This document shows, one piece after another, positions 11,545 to 23,244 of a stretch of 64,000 nucleotides of DNA. How positions within the stretch are numbered: position 1 is the stretch's first letter; each line of letters starts with the position of its first letter. The stretch comes from Penicillium oxalicum (Eukaryota > Ascomycota > Eurotiomycetes > Eurotiales > Aspergillaceae): positions 3,968,001 to 4,032,000 of the forward strand of contig NC_064650.1 in the NCBI RefSeq assembly GCF_001723175.1. The letters run 5' to 3'. The translations under genes and the position numbers were made by a program. The notes below the pieces were generated by a model, which worked only from the letters and a program-made list of their open reading frames with translations, made no database searches and was not told the origin of the DNA.

Positions 11545-11680
11545 CCAGTGAGCGAATAGCTCAATTGGTCCACCTTCAATCCGAATTGGTGTAGTGGCTA
11601 ACATCGCCGTCTCTCACACGGCAGCCAGGGGTTCGATTCCCCTATTCGGAGTTTCTCTTTTGCAATCTCTTTTTTTGCTA
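11545..11680 (+). repeat. tRNA-Glu repeat cassette, copy 2
   Basis: Begins CCAGTGAGCGAATAGCTC upstream of the tRNA and ends after TTTTGCAATCTC plus a T run. It differs from copy 3 by only a few bases in the flanks and by none in the tRNA. Confidence 0.85.
11580..11650 (+). tRNA. tRNA-Glu (anticodon CUC), copy 2
   Basis: Identical in the mature region to copies 1 and 3 (71 nt, anticodon CTC, seven-base-pair acceptor stem). A T7 terminator follows at about 11669-11675. Confidence 0.95.
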
Positions 11681-12624
11681 CACTCGGCCTACTTTTTGCC
11701 TTGACAGGTGCGACTGTTCCCATGAAATAAGTAGTCCGAATCGTTGTGACTAGTGGCATCAAATAAGGACAATGCGAGTCACCCCAGCCCGCAATATCCA
11801 GGCGGGATGGTTAAGTACAGTACTGATGCGTAGCCGTCAAGTCGACTTCCTACGTAAAACCCACACGATATAGCCCGCCGCCGTCGGCGTCAATCACCCA
11901 CCATCTCCTACCCCTCAAATTATACTCTCAACCTAACTAACCTCTCCACCGGTCTATTGCGTCCCGAGCCCCTTGAGATCCATCACCCATGGGAACTCAT
12001 TCCGAGACTACAGTACTAGGTCTCGGTGCTCTGTATTTCAGTGATCCACTCGGGACAAGGCGTGACCCAACATGTCACATGTGTATAACGTCTACTTTCG
12101 TATACAGATCGACATTGTAAATGCGACCAGGGCCAGGGTTGAAGTTCAAGATTACAGGGGTAACGCCACATACATACACACGTATACTTGCTCCATCAGC
12201 CACTGCGAATGTGAGATGGAGTTCGCCAAAGGCGACATAGGACTACTCGACTGCTGCATACGTAGTCACAGATTGTAGGCTTCGTGCAGCGAGCCCATGC
12301 AACGGATGATGGACCCGGGACCCTTACCTAAAACACTGGTCATCGGGTCTGTGAACGAGCCTGTAACCGGTAATCGCCCGTGCCCGAGGGCCATATCTTC
12401 ATCGTACAAAGGTTTGATTTATCGTGGAAAAGCGGCTCCTAATAATTTATTGATCTACTCCGGCTGCGGTCGTTGTACCGGGCCAATCGTAGTTGACTCC
12501 CAAGCCATAGGTATATACATACCGAACAGAGGATCTAGGTCACACTTGGGTGCTGTCCAGAAGACGCCTGATGCTGAGAAATTGCAAGTTGAGATATATT
12601 ATCAAATACTTCATGATTTAGCAT
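11681..12624. other. Intergenic between tRNA-Glu copies 2 and 3
   Basis: No convincing gene. An open frame at 12297-12674 runs into tRNA copy 3 and has no recognisable motif, so it is not called. Confidence 0.6.
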
Positions 12625-12758
12625 CCAGTGAGCGAGTAGCTCAATTGGCTCACCCTAAATCCGAATTGGTGTAGTGGCTAACATCGCCGTCTCTCACACG
12701 GCAGCCAGGGGTTCGATTCCCCTATTCGGAGTTCTTCTTTTGCAATTTCTTTTTTTCT
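12625..12758 (+). repeat. tRNA-Glu repeat cassette, copy 3
   Basis: Flanks match copy 2: upstream CCAGTGAGCGAGTAGCTC and downstream TTTTGCAATTTC plus a T run. The A-box-like TAGCTCAATTGG in the leader is retained. Confidence 0.85.
12660..12730 (+). tRNA. tRNA-Glu (anticodon CUC), copy 3
   Basis: Third identical 71-nt tRNA-Glu(CTC). A Pol III terminator-like T7 run follows at about 12749-12755. Confidence 0.95.
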
Positions 12759-13397
12759 CTTCGAGATTTTCGGCCCTGTACCAAATAATGCGATAGATTG
12801 TTTTTGCTTCCAAGGAACAATAAAAATAATGCCCTCACGGCTTGAACCTGCTAAATCGAGACTTTGATTGTGAGCCTCACATTGTGATTGAATTATGCAG
12901 GCACATCGTCAGATTCGAAATGAGCGTTCGAAGGCTGGTATGTATATGCGGCATACAACAACCTACATGATCACAATCTCGGGCAAGAATCTTCAGTTCA
13001 ATCATGTGGCCTAGATCCCCACCCGCCACTTAAAGATCGAAATGGCGTCAGCATCGCCATACGGTAGGCGTAGGTAGCACACCACCGTAGAAATACCGTC
13101 AGATGAAGGCAGAAATCGGGGATTGAGACCGTGGGCAGAATTGCACAAGCTTTAGATGCAAAGGGTATCATTATAGAACAAGATGTAGCCCGAAGTGCAG
13201 ATAAAAAGCGCCAAATTCGCAAATGGAATTTCGACAGGGGCGCGCCGACAAAGTCAAAGCTGCACACTCAGCTATATAAAAAAAAAGGCAGGACGCACAC
13301 TGAACCTGCAATGATGGAGTTAAGACAAGTCGAGTCATAAAGTCCAAGGCGCGCTGTCGGCAGACTGTGATCGACCCAAAGGAACGGAATACATTGT
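12759..13397. other. Intergenic region, 3' side of the MFS gene
   Basis: Probable 3' UTR of the minus-strand transporter plus sequence in which I see no gene. Confidence 0.5.
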
Positions 13398-15418
13398 TTA
13401 TGCGAGGCGTTGATCAACCTTAGTATGACCGACATTGTGAATCTGCCTCTCGCGAGCGATACTCCACAGACACACAGCCACTCCGGCAAGACCAGAGAAA
13501 AATGTGAGATAGTAGGCGGAGCGATAGCAGGCCAATCCATCATGACACTCGCGCTCACCCTCATGCCCGATAATGGAGTGTCGGTCATAAACGGTTCCGT
13601 ATAGCAGGTTAAAGACATTTCCGCTGAAAACCGGAGCGAGGGTCATCACACCCCAGTTTTGGGAAAGGCCCCCGATACCAAAAGTGTGCGCAGTCAAGGA
13701 GGGGAAGACTCCAAATAAGAAGCCGTAGGCAATGCCAGTCAGAGCAGAGACAGCGGTCAGCGTATTGGGGTTGGAGATGGACAAGCCGGCAAGCTGAGTC
13801 AAGGTGAAGGTAACGGCAGAGATGAGAAGACACCAAAAGCGCGACATATTGAGCTTCCTCACAAGCAGATCAGACCCGATTCCTGCAAAGCCGAAAACAA
13901 TTAGAAGGCAAATCGACACCTGAAGACGCGGCTGTTACATACCGCTCGACAGTCGGCCCAGGAAGTTGCCAAATGACAGAATGGAAACATGCATAACCTG
14001 TCTTTGATGTATGAACTTGGACGTAGCGCTGTCGTCGTAGTAGAGCCAAAGAGCTTTGGCCTATTGAGTATGTTAGGTGAGATGCCAATACGCTCAAAAA
14101 CTAGAAGAGTCTTACACTATTGCCAATGTTACTGCGACCGGAATGTTAGTAGGGAGCATAGCCGCAGAAGAGGAGATCTCTGGAACCTACTTGATAGTCA
14201 TCAAACCGATCCCCGACAAGAGTGCCATGGTTAAGAAAAGCTGCCAGAATTCGACATGACGCAGCATTGTCACTCCACGAATGTCTGGGTAGTGCGCCTC
14301 CATGGCCACATCGCCGAGAAAATCATCGTCCAGCGTATCAAAGGACGGCCGGCCGTCGGGTCTCGAGACCAGCGAAGATGTCTCATCAGAATCGACACCG
14401 TATGCCCCGCCTCGGTGGTTGGATGCGGATGAAGGTGTTCGCGCATGTGCTGATTGTTCGTGATGGAAAGCTGTGGAGCTATGGTCAACGGAGCCGGTCA
14501 TGTCGCCCTGCCGACGTAACCGCCTAGAATGGGTGTGATCGTTGGGACCACGGTCCGATAGAGATGAGTAAGACTCGACGTGAAATATGCAGAGAAACGG
14601 AATGGAGCAAAATGCAAGAATTGACGTTCCGAGAGCCAGCAGGAGAAGGAAGCGTCCCGTGTCGTCCTTGAAGATGAACGTGGATACGTTTGACCAGAAA
14701 AGCGCACTCAGTCCGAATGCCGCCAGTGGAAATGCAGTTGCCGTTCCACGGTGCTCAGGGAAGTTTGAAGCAGCTGCCATTGGTCTGTGTTAGCATTTGT
14801 GTAGTCATCTCGGTCGCAGAAAGGGCAGGCGCCCATGGAGCATCTACCTGTTTTGATGGCACCACCAAATGCGGAGCATCCGCCGACACCTGTCAAAAAC
14901 GCAAAGAAACAGAGAAAGATGATTGGCATCGAGCCCTCACCAGACTGATAGGCTGTGCAGAGTTAGGTTGAATCCACTACAACACGAGACTTGCGTCACC
15001 TACCTCGATAGATTGGAAAGTATCCCAACCCCAAGAGGATCGAACCGATTAAGGTAATCACTCGCGGGCCCCGGGCGTCGGTCAACAGCCCCATGGGAAT
15101 GCCCATAGCATACATTCCCAAGTTACCGGCAACGCCCTGGAAAGCTGTTAACACGGGAGCTCTCTCGCGTGCACGCGCAAGTCGCGGTACCACTCACGAT
15201 CAAATTGCTCTCGGTGGACGAGAGCTTCATACGATGCGCGAATTGGGGTGCCCATGCCGAGTATGCATACTATCCACGCATGAGGAGTTAATATCCTGAA
15301 ACGCGGGGGAGGGTCATGACGGGCTTGCGCAACAAACATTTGTACCGCAAGATAGGGCGACCAAAGTGCCTGCGATCACCGAGATGGTGCGGCCGGTCTT
15401 GTGATGAGAAGCCGCCAT
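13398..15418 (-). CDS. Nodulin-like MFS membrane transporter
   Basis: A 530-aa polytopic membrane protein from eight exons: 15338-15418, 15198-15269, 15004-15136, 14848-14952, 14191-14773, 14116-14131, 13943-14060, 13398-13882. All junctions are GT-AG and the exons sum to 531 codons. The start MAASHHKTGRTISVIAGTLV leads straight into the first membrane segment (ALSCGTNYAYSAWAPQFA). Further hydrophobic segments fit a 12-helix MFS fold. The GLLTDARGPRVITLIG stretch is the MFS loop 2-3 motif. A long hydrophilic Ser/Asp-rich loop lies between the two halves (about residues 205-315). The layout matches the Nodulin-like branch (yeast YMR155W/MCH1 relatives); the substrate is unknown. Exon 6 is only 16 bp. 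It is divergently transcribed from tms1. Confidence 0.88.
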
Positions 15419-16979
15419 CTCTCTCCGAGCGCTCCGTCACAGAGTCTGACACGCCGGAGGTTGAGGGGTCGGAGATATGACTAGTGATGGTTCAAGAGAT
15501 CACAAACACTATGAGAGAGCGGTGATTGCGTCAAGGTGCGGCAGGTTAGGGATTCGTGTCCGGTAGCGGTAGGTGAAAACGAGAGAAGTATAGCCAGAGG
15601 AACATCGAAATTGTGGAAGGGGGAAATGATGTGAAGGACAGGTCACACCTCGATCACAGCAAGCATCAGTTCACAAAAGCGAAGCGAGACGGAGCTGAGG
15701 AGGAGCTCCGATGCGTCGTAATCGGCCTACGAAGGAGGCAGCGATAACGGACGATAACCGAAGCCAAGCGGGTCTGGCTGAGGACCACCGTTCCCGACGA
15801 TCTCCACAGGTTGGCCGGGGCTGACGACGGACGTGGGTAAAGGATAGGCGAAGATGGTGAATGGTAGAAAAGTCTCCAGTCATGATCTCAGTGAAACATC
15901 AACGGGGCTACTGGAGCACAGTGCCGCAGGTCTTTCAGATCCAGCCAAATGTCCAGATTGGTGGATACTCGGACACGGGGTTTCTGGTGCGGTAGATAGT
16001 AGTATGAAGGAAGTACTAAGTAACGAAGGGAACCGCAAGAGTATGTACTTCGTCGCTTTGACGACCAACCAGGCGTGCTTTCAATTCCAAAAAAAATGGT
16101 GGAGAAGATCAGAAGCTTAGTCTTCTTGAACCAAATAATTCATGGCTCGAGTGACGACTCGCCGTTCCTGTATCCTGTCGGCTCGAAAAAAAATATCCCT
16201 CTAGGCCCAACCGAGGAGGGACATGTTCATCGGTAGTACCTCCCCCCTTCCACGTAGTCATGCCAGTTGACTGGTGACTTAGTCCACGATATCGCCACAC
16301 CCGGCGCGTGACTCGAGGATGGTCAGATTCAACTGTACTTGGAACTCTGAGGTTTGTTCTCTCCATCCACCCTGATAACCCAAGCCTGCCGAGACTGATG
16401 AGGAAGCCCATTCTGTTTCGTGAACCTCGTGGATCTCTATGAAGAACTCCTGTTTTCTTTTTCTTTGTCATATACAAGAATTCTTTCATAAAAAAGAATT
16501 GAGTGGGACCGAATGTGAGTAGTGAACTAGGCCTGCAGCGCGACCACTAGAACTTGAGCAACATCCGCTTCTTATCGTGATAATTCAGCTGCGCAAAGAT
16601 GATTTGCCTGATCTCCTTCTACTCGAAGACATCCAGACTTTCGCTGTCAGAATGGAGCCGAGCCACAATGGCCTTGTACCCCCGAAATAGTGCTCGTTAT
16701 TGATCAATTTGTACCAGAGTAAGGTCACCCAGTGACCTCTCCCCATCACTGTCTCCAGCAATTCCAGCCCGGCGGCGCCCTCGGTGCCCCACGTGACCAT
16801 AGCGAGGGATGACGAAGGCGGGCGATCGGCGGCAACTCCACTCGACCAGCATGAACATCGCTTCTCACGTCTCTTCGGCACCAAAGACTTGATCGTGCTT
16901 CGCTCCTCATTTTGTTTGGAACAAACCACCTAGGTGTCGGTACTTTTCAGAGAACGGACCCTATTCATTGTGCGCGACC
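15419..16979. other. Divergent intergenic region between the MFS gene and tms1
   Basis: Contains the two opposing promoters. Several unlinked short open frames on both strands lack motifs and splice support; no gene is called. Confidence 0.5.
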
Positions 16980-18553
16980 ATGGGGGCTCTCTTGTCATTG
17001 CCGCTAATGGCGTTGCCTAGCGTGGGTACAGTAAGTCGCCTTGTCCGAGGTCGCTCCGGCAGGTCCTTCGAGCAGCGCCCAAACTGACGGCCCTCATTTG
17101 CCTATAGCTTATTACACTGGGTGGCTCGTGCTGTGGTGCAGCAACCTGCTCTGCAGTATGCAGCGCATGTGGAAAGTTTCAGAACAGGTAATCTGGCCAC
17201 AACCCCGAACGACCTGCACTGGGGAAAGATGACTGACCATCGCATAGCATGGCGACGCGAATCGCATACGCTTTTATTCTCCTGATCAATTCGATCGTGT
17301 CGTGGATAATGCTCACGCCGTGGGCGATGAAGAAACTGCAACATTTGACTCTGGATTATATGGAGATCACCTGCGATGGCAAAGAATGCCACGGCTGGGT
17401 TGCCGTCCATCGGATCAATTTTGGTCTCGGCCTCTTCCATCTGATTTTGGCCCTTTTGCTGCTTGGTGTGAAGAATACCCGGGACAGCCGTGCTGCTTTG
17501 CAAAATGGTTTCTGGGGTCCGAAGATCCTCTTCTGGATCGGCTTTGTCGTCATGTCCTTCTTCATTCCCGAACCCTTCTTCTTCGCCTACGGTAACTATA
17601 TCGCCTTCTTTTGCGCCATGCTTTTCCTACTTCTGGGTCTCATCCTCTTGGTCGACCTGGCGCACACGTGGGCCGAGCTCTGCCTCCAAAAGATTGAGGA
17701 CAGCGACTCGCGCGTGTGGCGTGGCTTGCTGATTGGATCGACCCTTGGCATGTACCTGGCCTCGCTGGTGATGACCATACTCATGTACGTCTTCTTTGCC
17801 AAGAGTGGATGCTCCATGAACCAGGCGGCCATCACCATCAATTTGATCGTGTTCTTGATCGTCTCTGCCGTGTCCGTGCAACCAGCTGTCCAAGAGTCGA
17901 ATCCTCGCGCTGGATTGGCTCAAGCCGCCATGGTCACAGTGTACTGCACCTATCTCACGCTCTCCGCGGTCTCCATGGAGCCAGACGACAAGAACTGCAA
18001 CCCCCTGATCCGCTCTAGCGGAACCAGAACGGTTACCATCATCCTGGGCGCAATCGTTACCATGGCCACTGTCGCCTACACCACGACGCGCGCCGCCACT
18101 CAAGGTATTGCACTGGGATCCAAGGGCGGCCAAGGTCAGATCCAGCTTGGCGAAGACAACGAGCATGGGCTGGTGACACAGCAACCCAGTACCCGCCGTG
18201 AGATGCGCGCTGAGGCCCTGCGTGCTGCGGTGGAGAGTGGCAGTCTCCCCGCTAGCGCGTTGGATGAGAGTGATGACGAGGATGACTTTGAGACTTCAAG
18301 CAAGGATGATGAGCGAGGTTCCACCCAATACAGCTACACTCTTTTCCACATCATCTTTTTCTTGGCCACAACCTGGGTGGCAACTCTTCTGTCGCAGGGC
18401 ATCACCATTGATTCAAACATGGACTTTGTTCCGGTCGGCCGGACTTACTGGGCCAGCTGGGTGAAGATCTTTAGCTCCTGGGTGTGTTACGCCATCTATC
18501 TCTGGACTCTGGTTGCCCCGGTGGTCCTACCTGACCGATTTGGTGTATACTAG
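16980..18553 (+). CDS. tms1: Serine incorporator (SERINC/TDE1 family) membrane protein TMS1
   Basis: A 478-aa integral membrane protein from exons 16980-17030, 17108-17187 and 17248-18553 (GTAAGT...ATAG and GTAATC...ATAG introns; 479 codons including stop). The first exon gives MGALLSLPLMALPSVGT, the second a Cys-rich stretch (CCGAATCSAVCSMCGKF) typical of SERINC N-termini, and the third the hydrophobic core beginning TRIAYAFILLINSIVSW. About ten or eleven membrane segments are visible. The conserved block HGWVAVHRINFGL and the acidic cytosolic loop DESDDEDDFETSSKDDE before the last two helices are also family features. SERINC proteins were named for serine incorporation into phosphatidylserine/sphingolipids; lipid scrambling is the more recent proposal. 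A likely non-start is the ATG at 17249, one base into exon 3, which would drop the conserved N-terminus. Confidence 0.95.
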
Positions 18554-18921
18554 GTGGGGTTATCTTGCTTTTTTTATCTGCGTGTTGGGCGTTTTTGAGC
18601 GATCGGTCTTTTCACTGCTTGTTTTGTCTGTTCTTGGATGCGATCGTCCACCTAGGAGCTTAGCCCCAGGTTGTTAGCTACACAATATCTGCACATAGTT
18701 CCAAGATTCGTTTGTCAATCATTCGTGTTTTGAAAAGTTTTTCCCTTTCTCTGTACTGTAATGTGTGCGCTACATGCTGTATCCCCCGGTCGAATTCTGG
18801 ATGTTGGAGCCAGCCATTCTGGTCCGCGTGGGGAACCCGCCTTAACGGTTCGGTCCAAGCTCGGCAGATTCCCCTCACGCGTAAAGTGCGACGCGACCCA
18901 GTCTCTCCAAACTCCGAGAGC
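18554..18921. other. Short intergenic region tms1-pms1
   Basis: The tms1 3' UTR and the pms1 promoter must both fit in this 368 bp; the genes are in tandem. No other element seen. Confidence 0.6.
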
Positions 18922-21900
18922 ATGGCAACGATCAAGGCGATCGAGGCTCGTTCGGTAGGTGGTGATCATCTTGTGTGTGCTGCAGTAGACCTGAGCTAAC
19001 GGAAATATCAGGTGCATCAAATCCAGTCTGGGCAGGTCATTGTAGACTTGTGCTCCGTTGCCAAAGAATTGGTTGAAAACAGCCTGGACGCCGGCGCAAC
19101 GACGATAGGTAAGCATGTCTGCGGCAGTGCTCCAGGCCTGCTTGCTGTAGAGAATCTCGCATGAAAACGGGGCACTGAAGATATATATTTAGAGGTCCGA
19201 TTCAAAAATAATGGGCTGGACCTGATTGAGGTGCAGGACAATGGAAGTGGCATCTCGCCCGACAACTACGAGAACGTCGGTGAGTATTTCCTAGAGGCAC
19301 AGATGAACAACCTCGCACTTGTCATGTACAATGACTCGCATGCTGACCACCCGATCCGATAATTTTCTCCAGCCCTGAAACACTACACCTCCAAACTCTC
19401 CTCCTACGAAGACCTCTCCAGCCTCCACACTTTTGGCTTTCGCGGCGAAGCTCTATCCTCGCTATGTGCTCTTGCGGACTTCCACATCACTACCGCTCGC
19501 GCGGATCAAGTGCCTCGTGCCAACCGGTTGGACTTTGAGATCTCTGGCAAGTTGCGCAAGACTCAGATTGTAGCCGGACAAAAGGGTACGACAGCCTCCG
19601 TGGAGGGCATCTTCAAGCGACTCCCCGTGCGACGACGAGAGCTGGAGAAGAATATCAAGCGAGAATATGGCAAAGTGCTGAATCTGCTCCACGCTTATGC
19701 ATGTATCAGTGTTGGCGTCAAATTCAGTGTCAGGAATACCGTGGGCAAGACGAAAAACGTGATTGTGTTCTCGACGAATGGAAATCGCACGACCAAAGAC
19801 AACATTGCCAACGTGTACGGCGCCAAGACGCTGTCGGCGTTGATTCCGCTCGAGCTCAATCTCGAATATGAACCCTCCGGTCCCATGAAACATCTCGGCG
19901 GGGGAGGGCAATCTCACCAGCTAGTCATCAAAGGCCATATCTCCCGACCGGTCTTTGGAGAAGGACGCCAGACACCGGACCGGCAGATGTTTTTTGTGAA
20001 CTCGCGACCTTGTGGACTCCCGCAAATTGCGAAAGCGTTCAACGAGGTGTATAAATCCTTCAATGTGTCGCAGTCGCCTTTCATCTTCGCTGATTTTCAA
20101 ATGGATACCAATGCCTACGATGTGAACGTGTCGCCGGATAAGCGGACTATTCTCCTTCATGACGCGGGGGCTTTGATCGACTCCCTCAAGGCTTCTTTAC
20201 TGCAACTGTTTGAAGCAGCCGACCAGACGGTACCGCAGTCGCAGCTGTCGGGCCCCAAGACCGGGAAGACGATACCGCGGCAGCAAAGCTTAGGGTCACT
20301 ACCAGGGTTTGTCACTGCTCGTGAAGTCGCTCAAGGAACCCTTGACAGGACCCAGACCCCAGTCAAGAACCGAAGCTCGGATGATTTGGAAAAGAGCACC
20401 GAAGAAATACCAGGCACCATCTCAAGCAGTCTCAAGAGATTTGCCAGCACACAGAGCGAGCCCGGTGAAGGGGAGCCCCTGTCCACTCCGATCAGATCTA
20501 CTCGATCAACGCAGCAAACTCCATTACGACCTTCCGCGATTGGACGTTTCAGCTCCACAGGATCTGAGCACGCAAGTGACAATGAGTTCGAAAAGCCACC
20601 TGAGAAGGCTTCGGATGAAGACCATGAAGCGGCAAGCCGCCGCCCTTCATCTCCGCCTTGTGGACCACTCTCCGCGTCATCCCAGGCCCCCGATGCGGCT
20701 GATGATCTGCCAAATGTGGTACAGAATGCATTCGATCGCATGCGACCCTGTCGGCAACCCCGTGAAATGGCCACCATCACCATTGCGGGGCACACGGTGA
20801 CCTCTGTCATTGGGAGTGGTCGGCCCCGGAAGCGGCTTTCTGATACTGGATATTCGTCTAATGGCCCAGCCAAGCGCAAGCGTAGGATTCATACGCCGTC
20901 ACGGCCTGGGATTTTTGGTGATCAATTGAAAGCCTTTGCAGCGCCCGGTTCTCACTTTGATGCGACAGATGGAGATGACGATGACGAGGAAGAAGAAGAA
21001 GGAGAAGGAGAAGAAGAAGAGGAGGGAGGAGGAGAGGAGGAGGAGGAGGAGGAGGAGGTGGAGGAGGAGGAGGTGAATATTTTTGACGAGTCAAGAGAAA
21101 GCAGGCATGACGAGCCTGCGGGCACAAGTCCAGAGATTCGACGAGGCCAGACCGATGGAGAGGTTCATTCATCCGGCATTGACAACGAGGCACATGAGCC
21201 TAGTAAGCCACCTCGAACGAATGGCCAGGATATAGAGAACGACCGGCAGTCAGGTCCAGAGCCGGGAACAATCATGGAAGACGACGCTTCTCTTGACGAA
21301 GCTGCCAAAAAGGCTCAAGAAGACGCTGTCGTTCAACGTCTGATCCACCAAGCCGAAGAAAAAGCCGTCTTGTCGTCCACTCACACCACCAGCCGTGCAA
21401 ACAAGCTGAACAAGGGGGCTTCCCATCGAGATGCCACTGTTTCACTCATCACCACCATGGAGACCTCGGCCTCACAGCTACGCACGCAACTCGAACAGCT
21501 GCGACAAATTCCGAAGACACACGAGGTCTCCTCTTCCCAGCGATCAGAGACGGATGGGGCCGATGGTCAGACTGCCGAGGACCGCCTGTCTCTTACGGTC
21601 AGTAAGACCGACTTTGCGCAAATGCGTATTGTTGGCCAATTCAATCTGGGATTCGTCATCGCCGTGCGGCCGGGAGCCGACCAGGACGAGCTTTTCATCA
21701 TCGATCAACATGCGTCGGACGAGAAGTTCAATTTTGAACGTCTCCAAGCCGAGACGGTGGTGCAGAACCAGCGTCTAGTCCGACCGCAACGCCTGGATCT
21801 CACGGCGGTGGAAGAGGAGATTGTGCTCGAGAACCGGTCGGCTCTCGAGAAGAATGGATTCGTCGTGCATGTGGACGAGAGCGGCGATGAGCCTATCGGT

Positions 21901-22353
21901 CGACGATGCCAGCTGGTTTCGCTTCCGCTCAGCAAGGAAGTCGTCTTTGGGTCGCGTGATCTGGAAGAGTTGATTGTGCTTCTGTCCGAGTGGCCGGCGA
22001 CCAACGGTGTGTCGGTGCCGCGACCTAGTAAAGTCCGCAAAATGTTTGCGATGCGGGCCTGCCGATCCAGCATCATGATTGGGAAAACCTTGACGACCCG
22101 ACAGATGCAACGAGTGGTGCGGAATATGGGCACAATCGACAAGCCTTGGAACTGCCCCCATGGACGGCCGACGATGCGGCACTTGATGAGTCTGGGGTCC
22201 TGGGAGGCATTTGACGAGTATCAAGATCCTCGAGGGGACACTGAGACAGCAGAAGAGGATGGCGCACGGGGACTGGACATTTGGAGGAAATACGTAGAGG
22301 ATGCACAGAGAGAAGACGATGAAGAGGTGGAAGGAGAAGAACTGCCCATGTGA
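18922..22353 (+). CDS. pms1: DNA mismatch repair endonuclease PMS1 (MutL homologue)
   Basis: A 1065-aa MutL-type ATPase/endonuclease that pairs with MLH1 in nuclear mismatch repair. Exons are 18922-18954, 19012-19108, 19193-19279 and 19373-22353; they sum to 1066 codons with stop. N-terminal GHKL ATPase motifs are all present: [21 protein letters not shown] and [11 protein letters not shown]. The transducer domain follows to about residue 330. A long disordered linker includes a strongly acidic tract (about residues 605-645, bases 20970-21090, mostly GAG/GAA). The C-terminal dimerisation/endonuclease domain has QFNLGFVIA, the metal-site motif [12 protein letters not shown] (fits DQHAX2EX4E, near residue 850), ACRSSIMIG and [11 protein letters not shown]. 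The endonuclease therefore looks catalytically intact. The 11-codon first exon is supported by [11 protein letters not shown] joining [10 protein letters not shown]. Confidence 0.96.
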
Positions 22354-22611
22354 CTATGAGAAATCTACGTCTACTATATATGTCGCTCGACCCACGGACG
22401 ATATCACCGTTGAAAAAAAAAAGATACCCATTCGACCTGCACCGATCTACAAAAGGTCATCCACACGAGAACAGATACAGATAGATTTGAATTGAAAGAC
22501 AAAAAAACAAAGACGATCTGCCCCATGCCCTGACCTATGCCCCGTAACCTGCACACCTATCCATTCCCTCGACGGATTCACATTTATTTTTCTTTCTTTC
22601 CTGCTCTTATT

Positions 22612-23244
22612 TTACCACCATCGTAACCAATTTCTCGACGACTTCTTACTATCCACTTCCTTTCCTTTCCCTTGCCACAGTCCATTTCCATTCTGCACGG
22701 CTCCATCTTCATCTCCCGCTCCTCTCGCTCCGAGAAGATCATCCACAGCCATTCGATCATCATCTTCCGAATCATCAGGATCCCTCCCAATCCCCTCTGC
22801 TGCGCTTGCTCTTGATCTTGACTCTCCCCCTTCCCTTTCTTCTTCTTCTTCTCCTCCCTCGTCCTCCGCCCCCATCTCCACTTGCCCCATCATATCCTCC
22901 AAGATCAACAAATCCCGCTCAATCATCTCAGCCCAATTCTGCACATCCCCAATCTCCTTCAGCCCCTCCCGCGTCTCCTCGGCCCACCCCGTCCACTGCG
23001 CATTCTGTCGGGCCAGGTGCGCCGTGTGCGCCGCCAGCTCGGCTTCCTGGCGCTGTAACGCCGTTTCGTTGGCGGCGATGGTGGCGGCGCGGTCGCGCAG
23101 CGGCGCCTCGAGGTTGGTGCCTACGGAGCGCAGGGTTGCGGTGAATGCAGCGAGGGCTTCTTGCTTCTGATGGTCTTCTGGTGGTGCGTCTAGGGGCTGA
23201 ATGCCCGGGGACGGGTGGTCGGACATGATGGTGTCGTTTTCCAT
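22612..23244 (-). CDS. BLOC1S1/GCN5L1-like small coiled-coil protein
   Basis: A 210-aa single-exon protein starting MENDTIMSDHPSP; an upstream in-frame TTG at 23325 is not needed. Residues about 30-125 match the GCN5L1/BLOC1S1 pattern: EALAAFTATLRSVGTNLEAPLRDRAATI, then a heptad-like helix (ETALQRQEAELAAHTAHLARQNAQW) and the conserved GLKEIGDVQNWAEMIERDLLILED block. Known members are subunits of the BLOC-1 complex in endosomal sorting, and in animals also affect mitochondrial acetylation; role in fungi is inferred. The C-terminal 80 residues are acidic and low complexity (EEEEER, SEDDD). It is convergent with pms1, with only 258 bp between the stop codons. Confidence 0.85.
   Translation of the reverse strand: MENDTIMSDHPSPGIQPLDAPPEDHQKQEALAAFTATLRSVGTNLEAPLRDRAATIAANETALQRQEAELAAHTAHLARQNAQWTGWAEETREGLKEIGDVQNWAEMIERDLLILEDMMGQVEMGAEDEGGEEEEEREGGESRSRASAAEGIGRDPDDSEDDDRMAVDDLLGARGAGDEDGAVQNGNGLWQGKGKEVDSKKSSRNWLRWW

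Noticed and set aside
17627..18184. 185-codon frame on the minus strand opposite tms1
   Set aside because: Reverse frame of a membrane-protein exon, rich in His/Asp/Gly as expected from complementing hydrophobic codons.
20331..20879. 182-codon open frame on the minus strand within pms1
   Set aside because: Lies wholly opposite the well-supported pms1 exon 4, has no motif, and arises from codon bias of the real gene.
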